Source: Streptomyces sp. Go-475 (lineage in GTDB: Bacteria; Actinomycetota; Actinomycetes; Streptomycetales; Streptomycetaceae). Taken from it: a stretch of DNA of 64,000 bases. The stretch spans positions 1,116,001-1,180,000 of the forward strand of contig NZ_CP026121.1 of NCBI RefSeq assembly GCF_003330845.1. Direction: 5' to 3'. Positions 32,877 to 42,523 of this stretch are shown here, one piece after another. The notes beneath the pieces are model-generated. The model was not told the origin of the DNA and did no database searches. It saw only the letters and a program-made list of their open reading frames with translations. Position numbers and translations under genes: made by a program. Numbering within the stretch: the first letter of the stretch is position 1; every line of letters starts with the position of its first letter.

Positions 32877-35261
32877 TCAGGCGTTCCAGCTCCACTCGGC
32901 GACCTCGGGCAGATCGGTGCCGTGCTCGCGGATCCAGGCGTGGTGGCGGGTGCGGGCGTCGGCCATCCGCTGGCGTACGGCCGTGGCTCGCACCGCCAGG
33001 CCGGGGACGCGGTCGATGACGTCCATGACCAGGCGGTAGCGGTCCAGGTCGTTGCGGACGACCATGTCGAACGGCGTGGTGGTGGTGCCGGCCTCCTTGT
33101 AGCCGCGTACGTGCAGGTGCTGGTGGCCGGTGCGGCGGTAGGCGAGGCGGTGGATCAGCCAGGGGTAGCCGTGGTAGGCGAAGATCACCGGCTTGTCGGT
33201 GGTGAAGAGGCCGTCGTACTCGAAGTCGTTCATGCCGTGCGGGTGTTCCTCGCGGGGCAGCAGCCGGGCCAGGTCGATGACGTTCACCACGCGGACGGAC
33301 AACTCGGGCAGGTGGCGGCGGAGCAGGTGGGCGGCGGCCAGGGTCTCCTGGGTGGGGACATCACCGGCGCAGGCCAGGACGACGTCGGGTTCGCCGCCGT
33401 TCTCGGTGCCTGCCCACTCCCAGATGCCGGCGCCGCGGGCGCAGTGCACCCGGGCCTCGTCCATGGACAGCCAGTCGAAGCAGGGCTGCTTGCCGGCCAC
33501 GATCACGTTGACGTAGTCGCGGCTGCGCAGAGCGTGGTCGGCGACGGACAGCAGGGTGTTGGCGTCCGGCGGCAGGTAGACCCGTACGACCTCGGGGCTC
33601 TTGTTGAGGACGTGGTCGACGAAGCCGGGGTCCTGGTGGGAGAAGCCGTTGTGGTCCTGCCGCCACACGTGGGAGGTCAGCAGGTAGTTGAGGGAGGCGA
33701 TGGGGGCGCGCCAGGGCAGCCGGCGCGAGGTGCGCAGCCACTTGATGTGCTGGTTGACCATGGAGTCGACGATGTGCACGAACGCCTCGTAGCAGGAGAA
33801 CAGCCCGTGGCGGCCGGTCAGGAGGTAGCCCTCCAGCCAGCCCTGGCAGAGGTGCTCGGACAGCACCTCCATCACACGTCCGTGCCGGTCCAGGTGCTCG
33901 TCCACCGGCAGGGTCTCGGCCTGCCAGGTCTTGCCGCTGGCGTCGAAGACGGCCTGGAGCCGGTTGGAGGCGGTCTCGTCGGGTCCGACCAGGCGGAAGT
34001 CGCGGCGGCCGGCGGTGTCCCGCATGACCCGGGCCAGCAGGTCGCCCAGGACGCGGGTGGGTTCGTGCAGCGTCGTGCCGGGCTTGTCGACGGGCACGGC
34101 GAAGTCGTCCAGGGACGGGACCGGCAGGTCGCGCACGAGCAGTCCGCCGTTGGCGTGCGGGGTGGCGCCCAGCCTGCGCGTGCCCTCGGGGATCGGCGCG
34201 AGCACGTCGGCGACCGGGCGGCCGTCGGCGTCGAACAGTTCCTCGGGCCGGTAGGAGCGCAGCCAGGCCTCCAGCTGCCGCAGGTGGTCCGGGTTGTCGT
34301 GTACTCCGGCGAGCGGCACCTGGTGGGAGCGCCAGGTGTTCTCCACCGGCTGCCCGTCCACCTCGGCGGGGCCGGTCCAGCCCTTCGGGGTGCGCAGCAC
34401 GATCACCGGCCAGCGCGGGCGTTCGGTCACGCCCTGCTCGCGGGCGGCGCGCTGGGCCTCGGCGATGCGGTCGAGGGCGGTGTCCAACGCCTCGGCCATG
34501 GCGCGGTGGACGGCGGCCGGGTCGTCGCCGGAGACGTGGACCGGCTCGTGGCCGTAGCCGCGCAGCAGCGCGTCGAGCTCCTGCTCGGGCAGGCGGGACA
34601 GCACGGTCGGGTTGGCGATCTTGTACCCGTTCAGGTGCAGGATCGGCAGGACGGCGCCGTCGTGGACGGGGTCGAGGAACTTGTTGGCGTGCCAGGACCC
34701 GGCGAGCGGGCCGGTCTCCGCCTCGCCGTCCCCGATCACGCAGGCGACCAGCAGGCCGGGGTTGTCCAGGGCGGCTCCGTAGGCGTGGGCGAGGGAGTAG
34801 CCGAGTTCGCCGCCCTCGTGGATCGAGCCCGGGACCTCCGGGGCGACATGGCTCGGCACCCCGCCGGGGAACGAGAACTGGCGGAACAGCAGTTCCATGC
34901 CCCGCGCGTCCCGCGACACGTCGGGGTACTTCTCGCTGTAGCTGCCCTCCAGCCAGGAGTTGGCGAGCACCGACGGCCCGCCGTGGCCCGGGCCCCAGAC
35001 GCACAGGGCGTCCAGTCCCCGGTTCCTGATCACCCGGTTGAGGTGGGTGTACACGAGGTTCAGGCCGGGCGAGGTGCCCCAGTGCCCCAGCAGCCGCGGC
35101 TTGATGTGCTCGGGCCGCAACGGCTCGGTGAGCAGCGGGTTCGCCAGCAAATAGATCTGACCGGCCGCCAAGAAGTTGGCGGCCCGCCAGTGCGCGTCCA
35201 GCGTGCGCAGTTCCTCGTCGGTCGGTGCGGTCGGGCTGTGCTGGCGCGGGGCCTCGGGCAT
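32877..35261 (-). CDS. Phosphoketolase (xylulose-5-P/fructose-6-P)
   Basis: A 794-aa thiamine-diphosphate enzyme cleaving xylulose-5-phosphate (and usually fructose-6-phosphate) to acetyl phosphate. Visible motifs: [37 protein letters not shown], the ThDP-binding [15 protein letters not shown] (~185), [11 protein letters not shown], and the C-terminal [14 protein letters not shown] [23 protein letters not shown] with [17 protein letters not shown]. Full length for the family. ATG at 35261. No acetate kinase or phosphotransacetylase is adjacent. Confidence 0.95.
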   Translation of the reverse strand: MPEAPRQHSPTAPTDEELRTLDAHWRAANFLAAGQIYLLANPLLTEPLRPEHIKPRLLGHWGTSPGLNLVYTHLNRVIRNRGLDALCVWGPGHGGPSVLANSWLEGSYSEKYPDVSRDARGMELLFRQFSFPGGVPSHVAPEVPGSIHEGGELGYSLAHAYGAALDNPGLLVACVIGDGEAETGPLAGSWHANKFLDPVHDGAVLPILHLNGYKIANPTVLSRLPEQELDALLRGYGHEPVHVSGDDPAAVHRAMAEALDTALDRIAEAQRAAREQGVTERPRWPVIVLRTPKGWTGPAEVDGQPVENTWRSHQVPLAGVHDNPDHLRQLEAWLRSYRPEELFDADGRPVADVLAPIPEGTRRLGATPHANGGLLVRDLPVPSLDDFAVPVDKPGTTLHEPTRVLGDLLARVMRDTAGRRDFRLVGPDETASNRLQAVFDASGKTWQAETLPVDEHLDRHGRVMEVLSEHLCQGWLEGYLLTGRHGLFSCYEAFVHIVDSMVNQHIKWLRTSRRLPWRAPIASLNYLLTSHVWRQDHNGFSHQDPGFVDHVLNKSPEVVRVYLPPDANTLLSVADHALRSRDYVNVIVAGKQPCFDWLSMDEARVHCARGAGIWEWAGTENGGEPDVVLACAGDVPTQETLAAAHLLRRHLPELSVRVVNVIDLARLLPREEHPHGMNDFEYDGLFTTDKPVIFAYHGYPWLIHRLAYRRTGHQHLHVRGYKEAGTTTTPFDMVVRNDLDRYRLVMDVIDRVPGLAVRATAVRQRMADARTRHHAWIREHGTDLPEVAEWSWNA

Positions 35262-35372
35262 GGCTGACTCCCTGGGTTCTGCGACGGCCTCAGGAGGAGT
35301 ACCAGTCTGTTCCGGTTCGATGCCCGGCGCCTCCCGGCCGTGCGCCGCGCCGCTGTTCGGCGGCCGCCCGGG

Positions 35373-37853
35373 TCAGCCGCCCACCCGTACGCTCGTCCGC
35401 AGCCGCGGGTCCCGTGAGGACGCCCCGATCCACAGGGTGCGCACTCCGGTGCCGAGCACCCAGTCGTGGGCATCCGCGTCCCATGAGGACAGCGCGCGCG
35501 GCTCGACGTGCACGGTGACGCGCCGCTCCTCCCCCGCCCGCAGCGCGAGCCGCCGGTACCCGGCCAGCACGCGTACGGGCTGGTCGAGCGGGAGGTCCGG
35601 GGAGGGCCCCGCGTACACCTGCGGCACGTCCACGCCGTCGCGCCGCCCGGTGTTGCGGACCGTGAAGGCGACGTCGAGGCCGTCGGCCCTCCAGCGCGCG
35701 TCCGGGTCCGCGTAGGCGAAGGTCGTGTAGGACAGTCCGTGACCGAAGGGGAACAGCGGCCGCACGTCCTCGGCGTCGTACCAGCGGTGGCCGACGTGGA
35801 TGCCCTCCGCGTAGGCCTCGGTGCCGTCGACGCCCGGGTAGCGGCGCGGGTCGCCGGCCACCGGGTGGTGGTCGTCGTCGGCCGGGAAGCTCTGGGTGAG
35901 GCGGCCGCCGGGGTCGCGGTCGCCGTACAGGAGGGCGGCGGTGGCGGCGGCGCCCTCCTGGCCCGGGTAGTACATCTGGAGCACGGCCCCGGTGCGCTCC
36001 AGCCAGGGCATCGACGTGGCGGACGAGGTGTTGAGGACGACGGTGGTGCGCGGGTTGGCCGCCGTCACGGCCTCGATCAGCCGCTCCTGGTTGCCGGGCA
36101 GGGCGATGGTGCTGCGGTCCTGGCCCTCGATGGCGTCCTCGTAGGCGAAGAGGACGACGTCCCGGGCGGCTCGGGCGGCCCGTACGGCCTGGGCGACGTC
36201 GTCGGCCCGGGTCGCGGCGGTGACGCGGCGCAGCCGGAACAGCTGGCCGGTGTCCCCGCCCGGGGCGGTGATCGTCAGCCGGTGCGCGCCCCTGGTGAGT
36301 TTCAGGGCCTTGCGGCGCACGGAGAGGCCGTCGTCGGCGTGGGTGAGCAGGCCGCCCGTGAAGTACTCGTTCCAGCCGGGCGTCAGAGGGAACAGTTCCT
36401 CGCCGTCGAGCCGGACCTTCGGGCGGAGCGGGGGCGTGCCGGAGTAGTGCAGGACGAAGGTCCACTCCTCGGGGTCCGTGACGGTGAGGGTGCCGTCGTA
36501 CGTCCAGGTCCGGCCGGCCTCGACGCGCTGTGCCTCGGTGTCGAAGCCGGGGTCGAGCGCGCTCGCGGGGACCGGTCGGCCGAAGACGTCCTCGCCGAGC
36601 GCGTAGGTCACCCGTGCGGCGCGCGGCCGCAGGGCGTCCAGGGGGCTGTCGGCGTGCTCGGGCACGACGTGGGCGCTGCCTCCGCCGCTGACCAGGGGCC
36701 GGGCACCGGTCGGCCCGATCACCGCCACGCTCGTGCCGCCGGCCAGGGGCAGCGTCCCGTGCTCGTTGCGCAGGAGGACGGCACCGGCCTCGGCGACCTC
36801 GCGGGCGACGGCCGCGCCCGCCCGCGCGTCGGGGTCCGGGCGGGGCGGGGCGGTGCCGTCGAGCAGCCCGAACCGGTCCATGACGCCCAGGACGCGGCGG
36901 GCGGCCCGGTCGACGTACGACGCGGGCACGTCGCCGTCGCGCACGGCCGAGGCGAGTGGCGTGCCGAAGTGGGTGCCGTCGGGCATCTCCATGTCGAGGC
37001 CCGCCAGGAGGGCCTCGCGCGTGCTGTGGACGGCGGACCAGTCGCTCATGACCCAGCCGGTGAAGCCCCACCGCTCACGCAGGACGCCGGTGAGCAGGGC
37101 CGCGTTCTCGCAGGCGAACGTGCCGTTGACCTTGTTGTACGCGCCCATCACCGCGCCTGCGCCGGCCGCGACGGCCGCCTCGAAGCCGCGCAGCTCCGTC
37201 TCGTGCAGGGTCCGCTCGTCGACGCGCACGTCGACCGACATGCGGTCGTGCTCCTGGTTGTTCAGCGCGAAGTGCTTGACGGTCGCGATGAGTCCCTCGC
37301 CCTGGATGCCCTCGATCTCGGCGGCGACCAGGTGGGCCGACAGCAGCGGATCCTCGCTGAAGGTCTCGAAGTTGCGGCCGGCGTACGGGGTGCGGATGAG
37401 GTTGACCATCGGGGAGAGCAGCACGTCCTGGCCGAGGGCGCGGCCCTCCCGTCCGATGACCTGACCGTAGCGCCGGGCCAGTTCGGGGTCGAAGGCGGAG
37501 GCCAGCATCACGGGGGCGGGCAGGGCCGTGGCGTGCCGGGTGACGCGGACACCGGCCGGTCCGTCGGCGAGGCGCAGCGGCGGGATGCCGAGGCGCTCCA
37601 CTCCGGGCAGGTAGCCGGCCTGGCCGAGCGGGCGCGGGTCGGTGGCGCCGTGCAGCAGGGAGATCTTCTCGTCGAGGGTGAGCCGGGCGAGCAGCGCGTC
37701 GACGCGGGCGCCCGCGCCCGGGGCGTCGCCGTCCCGCGCGTGGGCACGGGGCGGCGCGGTGGGACCACCGGTGGCCGCCGCGGCGACGGCGATCGCACCA
37801 CCGAGCAGGCGCAGGGCGGAACGCCGGGGGATTCGGGGGACGGTGTCGGTCAT
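35373..37853 (-). CDS. Tat-exported family 3 beta-glucosidase with PA14 domain
   Basis: 826 aa. A twin-arginine signal (PRRSALRLLGGAIAVAAAA) opens the protein. The GH3 N-domain runs through KHFALNNQE and the nucleophile aspartate in GWVMSDWSAVHS (~265). The C-domain follows, with a PA14 insertion (TYDGTLTVTDPEEWTFVLHYSG, ~475) and a fibronectin-III-like end (VAFTVRNTGRRDGVDVPQVY). The ATG at 37853 is preferred to GTG at 37862, because CATAGT lies seven bases upstream on the minus strand (leaderless type). Likely acts on beta-glucosides outside the membrane. Confidence 0.9.
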   Translation of the reverse strand: MTDTVPRIPRRSALRLLGGAIAVAAAATGGPTAPPRAHARDGDAPGAGARVDALLARLTLDEKISLLHGATDPRPLGQAGYLPGVERLGIPPLRLADGPAGVRVTRHATALPAPVMLASAFDPELARRYGQVIGREGRALGQDVLLSPMVNLIRTPYAGRNFETFSEDPLLSAHLVAAEIEGIQGEGLIATVKHFALNNQEHDRMSVDVRVDERTLHETELRGFEAAVAAGAGAVMGAYNKVNGTFACENAALLTGVLRERWGFTGWVMSDWSAVHSTREALLAGLDMEMPDGTHFGTPLASAVRDGDVPASYVDRAARRVLGVMDRFGLLDGTAPPRPDPDARAGAAVAREVAEAGAVLLRNEHGTLPLAGGTSVAVIGPTGARPLVSGGGSAHVVPEHADSPLDALRPRAARVTYALGEDVFGRPVPASALDPGFDTEAQRVEAGRTWTYDGTLTVTDPEEWTFVLHYSGTPPLRPKVRLDGEELFPLTPGWNEYFTGGLLTHADDGLSVRRKALKLTRGAHRLTITAPGGDTGQLFRLRRVTAATRADDVAQAVRAARAARDVVLFAYEDAIEGQDRSTIALPGNQERLIEAVTAANPRTTVVLNTSSATSMPWLERTGAVLQMYYPGQEGAAATAALLYGDRDPGGRLTQSFPADDDHHPVAGDPRRYPGVDGTEAYAEGIHVGHRWYDAEDVRPLFPFGHGLSYTTFAYADPDARWRADGLDVAFTVRNTGRRDGVDVPQVYAGPSPDLPLDQPVRVLAGYRRLALRAGEERRVTVHVEPRALSSWDADAHDWVLGTGVRTLWIGASSRDPRLRTSVRVGG

Positions 37854-37938
37854 GCCACGCACTATGGGCCAGGCCGACGCGCCGCCCCGCCGGACACCAC
37901 CGGCGGGGCGGGTGAACCTCGCCCCGGGAAGAGGCGGC

Positions 37939-37960
37939 GCCTCACCCGGACGGGTGAGGC
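37939..37960. terminator. Perfect hairpin GCCTCACCCG-GA-CGGGTGAGGC
   Basis: Ten-base arms around a 2-nt centre, 236 bp downstream of the ricin-domain gene on the minus strand and 86 bp upstream of the GH3 start. Probably a terminator for the former. Confidence 0.5.
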
Positions 37961-37970
37961 GAAAGCCCGG

Positions 37971-38193
37971 CGCGCCGCTCCCGCCCTGCGGCCCGTAGAG
38001 GTCGCGCGAGCGGCCGACGGTGGGCGGGCCCGCGCGACGACCGCAGCCCGGCAGGGGCGCGGGCCCGGCGCGCGCCGCTCCCGCCCTGCGGCCCGAAGAG
38101 GTCGCGCGGGCGGCCGACGGTGGGCGGGCCCGCGCGACGACCGCAGCACGGCAGAGGCTCGGGCCCGGCGCGCCGCTCCCGCCCTGCGGCCCG
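37971..38193. repeat. About 100-bp tandem repeat, 2.2 copies
   Basis: Units start at 37971, 38071 and 38169 (the last only ~25 bp), differing by a few substitutions and 2-bp indels. Each holds GC-rich inverted segments. The array fills the gap between the ricin-domain gene and the GH3 gene and ends 3 bp from the former's stop. The 342-bp gap holds no credible gene. Confidence 0.9.
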
Positions 38194-38195
38194 CC

Positions 38196-40016
38196 CTACC
38201 GCAGCACAGCCGAGTGGAGCGTCGTCACGGTGTCGGTCACGGTGGCCGGTGCGGCGCCGAGTACGTCGGTGCCGGGCCCGCCCGCGGCGTCGGGGGCCGG
38301 TTCCGGCTCCGCCTCACCGCAGCACCCCACCTGTGCGACACGCGTCTCGTACCGCTTGGGCGGCGGTCCCTCGGGCGTGGTCCGCGGCGGTTCGGGACGC
38401 TGCCCGGGCGGGGCGTCGGCGTACGGGGGGCTCTGCTCCGGCCGTGTCTTCGGAGGGGCGTCCTGGGCGCGGTTCTTCCGGGACGGTCCCGTGTCCTCGG
38501 GGGCGATCGCCGGTTCCAGCGCCCAGCGTTGGGCGGCGGAGCCGTCGCGCCCGGTGACGATCACGCTCCGGCCCTTGCCGGGGGCGACGGCCAGCCCCTT
38601 GCCGGCGCGGGGCAGGAGTTCGCCGCGCACGGTCAGGTCGTAGCGCACGACTCCGGCGTGCACCAGGCAACCGGCCAGGACGACCGAGCCCGCCGCCGGG
38701 TCGGAGTCGAGGCAGCGGGTGGGGTCGGCGGCACTGCGCAGCAGGCCGTCTTCCTGGTACGACCACTGCGGGGACTCGGTGGAGCAGGCGGCCAGCACGA
38801 CGCGGGTGTCGGCCCGGCCCCGGCCGCCCCGGACGTCGAGGCACAGGCCGGCGTCGAGGTTGCGCAGCCGCCCGCGGGCCACTTCGGCGGGGCTGCCCGC
38901 GGAGGCGTTCGAGGGCGCGTCGGCCGAGGACGGCTCCGCGGACGAGGGACCCCCGGTGTCCGGCTCGACGGAGTGGCCGCTGACCGCTCCCCAGGTGGCC
39001 TGCGGGCCGGCCGTGCCGCCCTCCTCCGACCAGCCCCGCGCGGCGAGCAGCGTCGCGAGCAGCACGAGGGAGGTCACCCCGATCGCGGCGGCCAGCGCCT
39101 TCGTGTGCCGTCTCGGCGTCCCGGGGCGTCCGCCGGCCGGCAGCGCACGGGCCCGGAGGCGATGGCGGCCACCGGCCGTCAGGGCGCCCTGGCCCCCGTC
39201 GCGGCCGGGCCGTGACGCGAGGTAGCGGCGGGCGCCCCAGCCGAGCACGGTCTCGACGAGCAGGTCCTCCAAACCGCCCTCGAAATGGCTGAGTTGCTCG
39301 GCGGCGTGCCGGCAGTAGCGGCAGGCCATGAGATGGCGTTGCACATCCGGCAGCAAGGCCCCGCCGCGGCGCATCGGAACGTCCAGCAGCCGGTTGTAGT
39401 AGCGGCATTCCCGCGTCGGCGCGAGTTCCCGGTGCGCCCGCACGCATCCCGCCCGGAATTGCTCGCGCGCCTGCTCCAGCGCGGCCGAGGCGGTACCGGC
39501 GTCCACGCCCAGCAGACCGGCCGGTACGGATATGGGCTCGGCCTCCACCTCCGTGTGCCAGAGCAGGCATTGGGACGCTCCCGGAAGGGCCCGGAATGCG
39601 CGCTCGGCGAGGCGCCGCCTTTCGGGTGTCACGGACCGGGCGGCGCGCAGACCACGGGCGCCGACGGTTTTGCGGAGTTCCGGCAGTACTCCGGAAATGC
39701 CGTCGTCGGCCGCCCACTCCCCGACGGTGTCCCGCACGGCCGCGAGCAGGCGCGGGCGCAGTGCGCCGCCGCCCGGCAGGGCGAGTTCCCGGCGGAACGC
39801 GGCGGCGGCCGCCATCGACGCGGAATCCGCCGAGGAGGCCAGACAGATGACGGCGTACTCGTAGACCGCCCGCCAGTGCCGCGCCAGCAACAGCGCGACG
39901 GCGCGCGGGCCCTCACCGGGCTCGCCCACCCGGGCGAGGAGATTGCGGTCGGACTCCGCGGGCCTCGCTCCGGGGCGCGGCGGGTACGGCGGGCGTGGGG
40001 GGTAGGGGGATTGCAC
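38196..40016 (-). CDS. Chimeric sigma-like / zinc-finger / TM / ricin-lectin protein
   Basis: 606 aa. Residues ~25-215 resemble ECF sigma region 2 and a region-4-like helical part (RHWRAVYEYAV..., QCLLWHTEVEAEP). An anti-sigma-type zinc motif HLMACRYCRHA lies near 250. A single membrane helix (LAAAIGVTSLVLLATLLAARGW) is near 325. The extracellular part has a ricin-type lectin fold (LRNLDAGLCLDVRGG, ADPTRCLDSDP, ...AAQRWALEP), then a Pro-rich tail. The start is GTG at 40016 with AAGGAAA; the region upstream is non-coding. It may couple external carbohydrate sensing to transcription, but this is inference. Confidence 0.75.
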   Translation of the reverse strand: MQSPYPPRPPYPPRPGARPAESDRNLLARVGEPGEGPRAVALLLARHWRAVYEYAVICLASSADSASMAAAAAFRRELALPGGGALRPRLLAAVRDTVGEWAADDGISGVLPELRKTVGARGLRAARSVTPERRRLAERAFRALPGASQCLLWHTEVEAEPISVPAGLLGVDAGTASAALEQAREQFRAGCVRAHRELAPTRECRYYNRLLDVPMRRGGALLPDVQRHLMACRYCRHAAEQLSHFEGGLEDLLVETVLGWGARRYLASRPGRDGGQGALTAGGRHRLRARALPAGGRPGTPRRHTKALAAAIGVTSLVLLATLLAARGWSEEGGTAGPQATWGAVSGHSVEPDTGGPSSAEPSSADAPSNASAGSPAEVARGRLRNLDAGLCLDVRGGRGRADTRVVLAACSTESPQWSYQEDGLLRSAADPTRCLDSDPAAGSVVLAGCLVHAGVVRYDLTVRGELLPRAGKGLAVAPGKGRSVIVTGRDGSAAQRWALEPAIAPEDTGPSRKNRAQDAPPKTRPEQSPPYADAPPGQRPEPPRTTPEGPPPKRYETRVAQVGCCGEAEPEPAPDAAGGPGTDVLGAAPATVTDTVTTLHSAVLR

Positions 40017-40173
40017 GGAACCATTTCCTTCCAGCCGCAGGACGGCAGGCGAATTGCGCGTCCGTCGGAAAGCAGGTGGGTGATTGGTGCATACCTGTGC
40101 CGCGTCAGCTGCGGACTCGGCTGTGAGGCGGCTCACTTTCGCACATACGACTGACAGGTAACAAGGAGTTCGG

Positions 40174-40356
40174 ATGACCCAAGTTCAAAACGCGGCGAAT
40201 TCAGATATGTTACCGCCGGTATCCGCACCGGCTTTCGAAAACGCCACCGGTCAGGGCTTCGAGTTGTGTGCATGCAAGGGCGATTGGTCCACGAAATCTC
40301 CCACCCACAGCGCTCTCCCAGATGCCTCTCGGCGCGCTCTCTCGGCGACGATCTGA
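40174..40356 (+). CDS. Small Cys-containing ORF with strong ribosome site and TTA codon
   Basis: A 60-codon ORF behind a perfect AAGGAG seven bases before the ATG. It starts MTQVQNAANSDMLPPVS and contains the motif LCACKGDW; codon 13 is the rare TTA, which would make it bldA-dependent. Its base composition is lower in GC than the neighbours. The last ~8 codons read out of frame into a galU remnant, so the original C-terminus is probably lost. A truncated gene or small secreted/RiPP-like peptide are both possible; I recognise no family. Confidence 0.4.
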   Translation: MTQVQNAANSDMLPPVSAPAFENATGQGFELCACKGDWSTKSPTHSALPDASRRALSATI

Positions 40357-40763
40357 TCGACCCGCGCGACACCCTGCTCGGCCGCATGCTCGACGTCCGC
40401 GACGGCCGGCTCGGCAGCGTGGTCGCCCTGCTGGAGATGCCGCCGGAGCAGGTCCACCTCTACGGCTGCGCCGCCGTGGAACCGGCCGGCGAGGAGGACG
40501 TCGTCCGCGTCACCGGCCTGGTCGAGAAGCCGGCCCCCCACAGCGCGCCGAGCCCCTACGCCGTGATCGGGCGCTACGTGCTCGCCCCGGACGTCTTCAG
40601 GGGGCAGCGCTACGACACCGGCGACAAGGCCGACCATCTGCGCACGGTGGTCCGGGTGGCCTGCGAACGGCCCGACCTGAGGCCGGAGTTCACGGCGTGG
40701 CTCAAGGGGTTCGTCGCCGGGCTGGACGACGCGTGCCCGGCGCGGCGGGACATCGCGGCCTGA
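40344..40763 (+). pseudogene. galU fragment (UTP-glucose-1-phosphate uridylyltransferase remnant)
   Basis: The frame reads GDDLIDPRDTLLGRMLDVR, VTGLVEKPAPHSAPSPYAVIGRYVLAPDVF and RGQRYDTGDKADHLRTVVRVACERPDL, unmistakably the middle and C-terminus of GalU. The N-terminal nucleotide-binding half (the GLGTRFLPATKA region) is missing. About 35 residues expected after APDVF (the GGEIQLTDA segment) are deleted in frame. No start with a ribosome site precedes it, so it is non-functional. An intact galU must lie elsewhere. Confidence 0.75.
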
Positions 40764-40772
40764 GACGCGTGA

Positions 40773-40795
40773 AGCCCCGGCACCCGGCCGGGGCT
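40773..40795. terminator. Hairpin AGCCCCGG/CCGGGGCT
   Basis: Eight-base arms (40773-40780 and 40788-40795) between the galU remnant and the convergent thioesterase gene; a likely bidirectional terminator. Confidence 0.6.
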
Positions 40796-40814
40796 CCGCA
40801 CCCGCGACAGCGGA

Positions 40815-41267
40815 TCAGCCGTTGGGCCGCAGCGTCCACACCACCGTCATCTCCCCCGTCACGGCACCATCGGCACGCTGGATGGCGACGGCCACCGGGA
40901 ACTCCGGACGCTCACCGGCGTCCAGTTCCGCGACGACCTCGGCGGCCGGGCGGCCGAGGGTGGCGGTGGCGGTGACGGCGCCCATCGCCAGCTTCTTGTA
41001 GGCGATCTCGGCGCTGACGGCGAGCGGCACGGCACGCGAGAGCTGGTCCCCGAACGCGGCCAGCACGATCGCCCCGCTCGCGGACTCGCCCAGCGTGAAC
41101 ATCGCACCGGCGTGCGGGCCGCCCACGTGGTTGTGGTACTCGCTCTGGTCCGGCAGCGACACCACGGCCCGCTCCGGCGTGGTCTCGAGGAACTCGAGGT
41201 TCAGGGTCCGGGCCATCGGCACCGTGGCGGCGAGCATCTCGCCGATGGACATCTGGTCTGCGCTCAT
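40815..41267 (-). CDS. Hotdog-fold thioesterase-like protein (DUF4442/PaaI type)
   Basis: A 150-aa hotdog-fold protein: PMARTLNLEFLETTPERAVVSLPDQSEYHNHVGGPHAGAMFTLGESASG contains the HN...G.HAGA pattern of the PaaI/YiiD-like group, followed by the VSAEIAYKKLAMGAVTATATL strand pair. Possibly an acyl-CoA thioesterase; the substrate is not evident. ATG at 41267. Confidence 0.8.
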   Translation of the reverse strand: MSADQMSIGEMLAATVPMARTLNLEFLETTPERAVVSLPDQSEYHNHVGGPHAGAMFTLGESASGAIVLAAFGDQLSRAVPLAVSAEIAYKKLAMGAVTATATLGRPAAEVVAELDAGERPEFPVAVAIQRADGAVTGEMTVVWTLRPNG

Positions 41268-41431
41268 GGCGGCATGTTACTCACGAGTAGAGACGGCTGA
41301 CCAGGCCCGTGTGACGACCGCCGCACCGACCCGCCGCGTACCGGTCCGCTCCCGGCCGTCCCCGTGTCGCTACCCCACCGTCCACGGGCGGTGACCGAAT
41401 CGTGTCCGGAGCGCGGCTAGGGTTGCTGCCC

Positions 41432-42487
41432 ATGTGGCCAGGACAGCAGCCGCCCGGGGGCGAGCAGAACCCGCAAGCGAACAACCCGTACCAGCAGCCG
41501 GGGTACCAGCAGCCGAATCCGTATCAGCAGCCGGGATACCAGCAGAACCAGCAGCCGGGATACCAGCAGCCCAACCCCTACGGGCAGCAACCGCCGCAGC
41601 CCCCGCAACCCCCGCAGCCGCAGTGGGGCGCCCCCGCGCCGGCCGGCGCGCCGCAGCCGCCGCAGGGCGGTGGCGGCGGCAACCGGACGAAGCTGGTCGC
41701 GATCATCGCCGCCACGGCGGTGGTCGTGGCGGCCGGCGTCACGGGCTTCCTGGTGCTCGGCGGGGACAAGGACGACACCGCGAACGGCGGCGGCAAGGAC
41801 GCCAAGGCGTCGGCGAGCCCCTCGGCCCCGGAGCCCAGCCCACCCGCCACGGGCGACAACCCCCGCGGCGGCGAGGAGGAGCAGCCCACGGTCAAGGGCT
41901 GGAAGGTCGTCGTCAACCCCAAGTGGGGCACGGCCTTCGACGTCCCGGCGGACTGGGAGGTGGCGTCCCCGAAGTCGTCCGTCTTCTTCGAGGACGAGAA
42001 GTCCGACGACGGCAAGCCGCTCATCATCATGTCGGCACCGGCGTTCTACAAGTCCAAGTGGTGCACGAGCGACGACAACAAGGACGGCAGGACCGAGAGC
42101 GAGTCCCTGGCCGGCGCGGGCACCAAGGGCGCCGACGGCGCCAAGAACACCGACGAGGTCGCGCTCAACCAGGTGGCCTGGTGGGTGTACGGCGGTTACA
42201 CGCAGCCGGACAAGAAGAGCGTCAAGACCGACGAGAAGGCCAAGCCCTACACCACCGCCTCGGGCGTGAAGGGCAGCGTCGCCTGGGCCTGGTCGGAGAA
42301 CACGCCCGACAAGGGCAAGTGCGCGAGCGACGGCAAGGCGGTCACCTTCGGCTTCAAGAACTCGGCCGGTGACTTCGTCGCGTGGAGCTTCTTCGGCGCC
42401 AAGGGCGTCAAGGAGGAAGTGCCCAAGGAGACCATCCTGAAGATCCTCAGCACGGTCCGGCTGCACGGGGAGCCGACCGGCGGCTGA
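41432..42487 (+). CDS. PQ-rich single-pass membrane protein
   Basis: A 351-aa protein. Residues 1-85 are a low-complexity cytoplasmic tail of YQQPGYQQPN-like repeats and polyproline. One membrane helix (KLVAIIAATAVVVAAGVTGFLVLGG) follows near residue 90, then a Ser/Pro/Asp linker and an extracytoplasmic domain (~155-345; WKVVVNPKWGTAFDVPADWEV, AWSFFGAKG, ILSTVRLHG). Two Cys may pair outside. The ATG at 41432 follows TAGGGT by eight bases, leaderless type. A conserved actinomycete architecture of unknown function. Confidence 0.85.
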   Translation: MWPGQQPPGGEQNPQANNPYQQPGYQQPNPYQQPGYQQNQQPGYQQPNPYGQQPPQPPQPPQPQWGAPAPAGAPQPPQGGGGGNRTKLVAIIAATAVVVAAGVTGFLVLGGDKDDTANGGGKDAKASASPSAPEPSPPATGDNPRGGEEEQPTVKGWKVVVNPKWGTAFDVPADWEVASPKSSVFFEDEKSDDGKPLIIMSAPAFYKSKWCTSDDNKDGRTESESLAGAGTKGADGAKNTDEVALNQVAWWVYGGYTQPDKKSVKTDEKAKPYTTASGVKGSVAWAWSENTPDKGKCASDGKAVTFGFKNSAGDFVAWSFFGAKGVKEEVPKETILKILSTVRLHGEPTGG

Positions 42488-42523
42488 ACCGGAAGGGTGG
42501 CGAAGGGCGTCGCCGAGCGCCCC

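Noticed and set aside
35508..39215. Very long plus-strand ORF (about 1235 codons)
   Set aside because: Antisense shadow of the GH3 and ricin-domain genes; composition and lack of domains argue against it, although its length is striking.
41465..41640. CAG/CCG-rich short repeats as a satellite or CRISPR-like array
   Set aside because: They are codons of the PQ-rich tail (YQQPGYQQPN) of a protein; no spacers.
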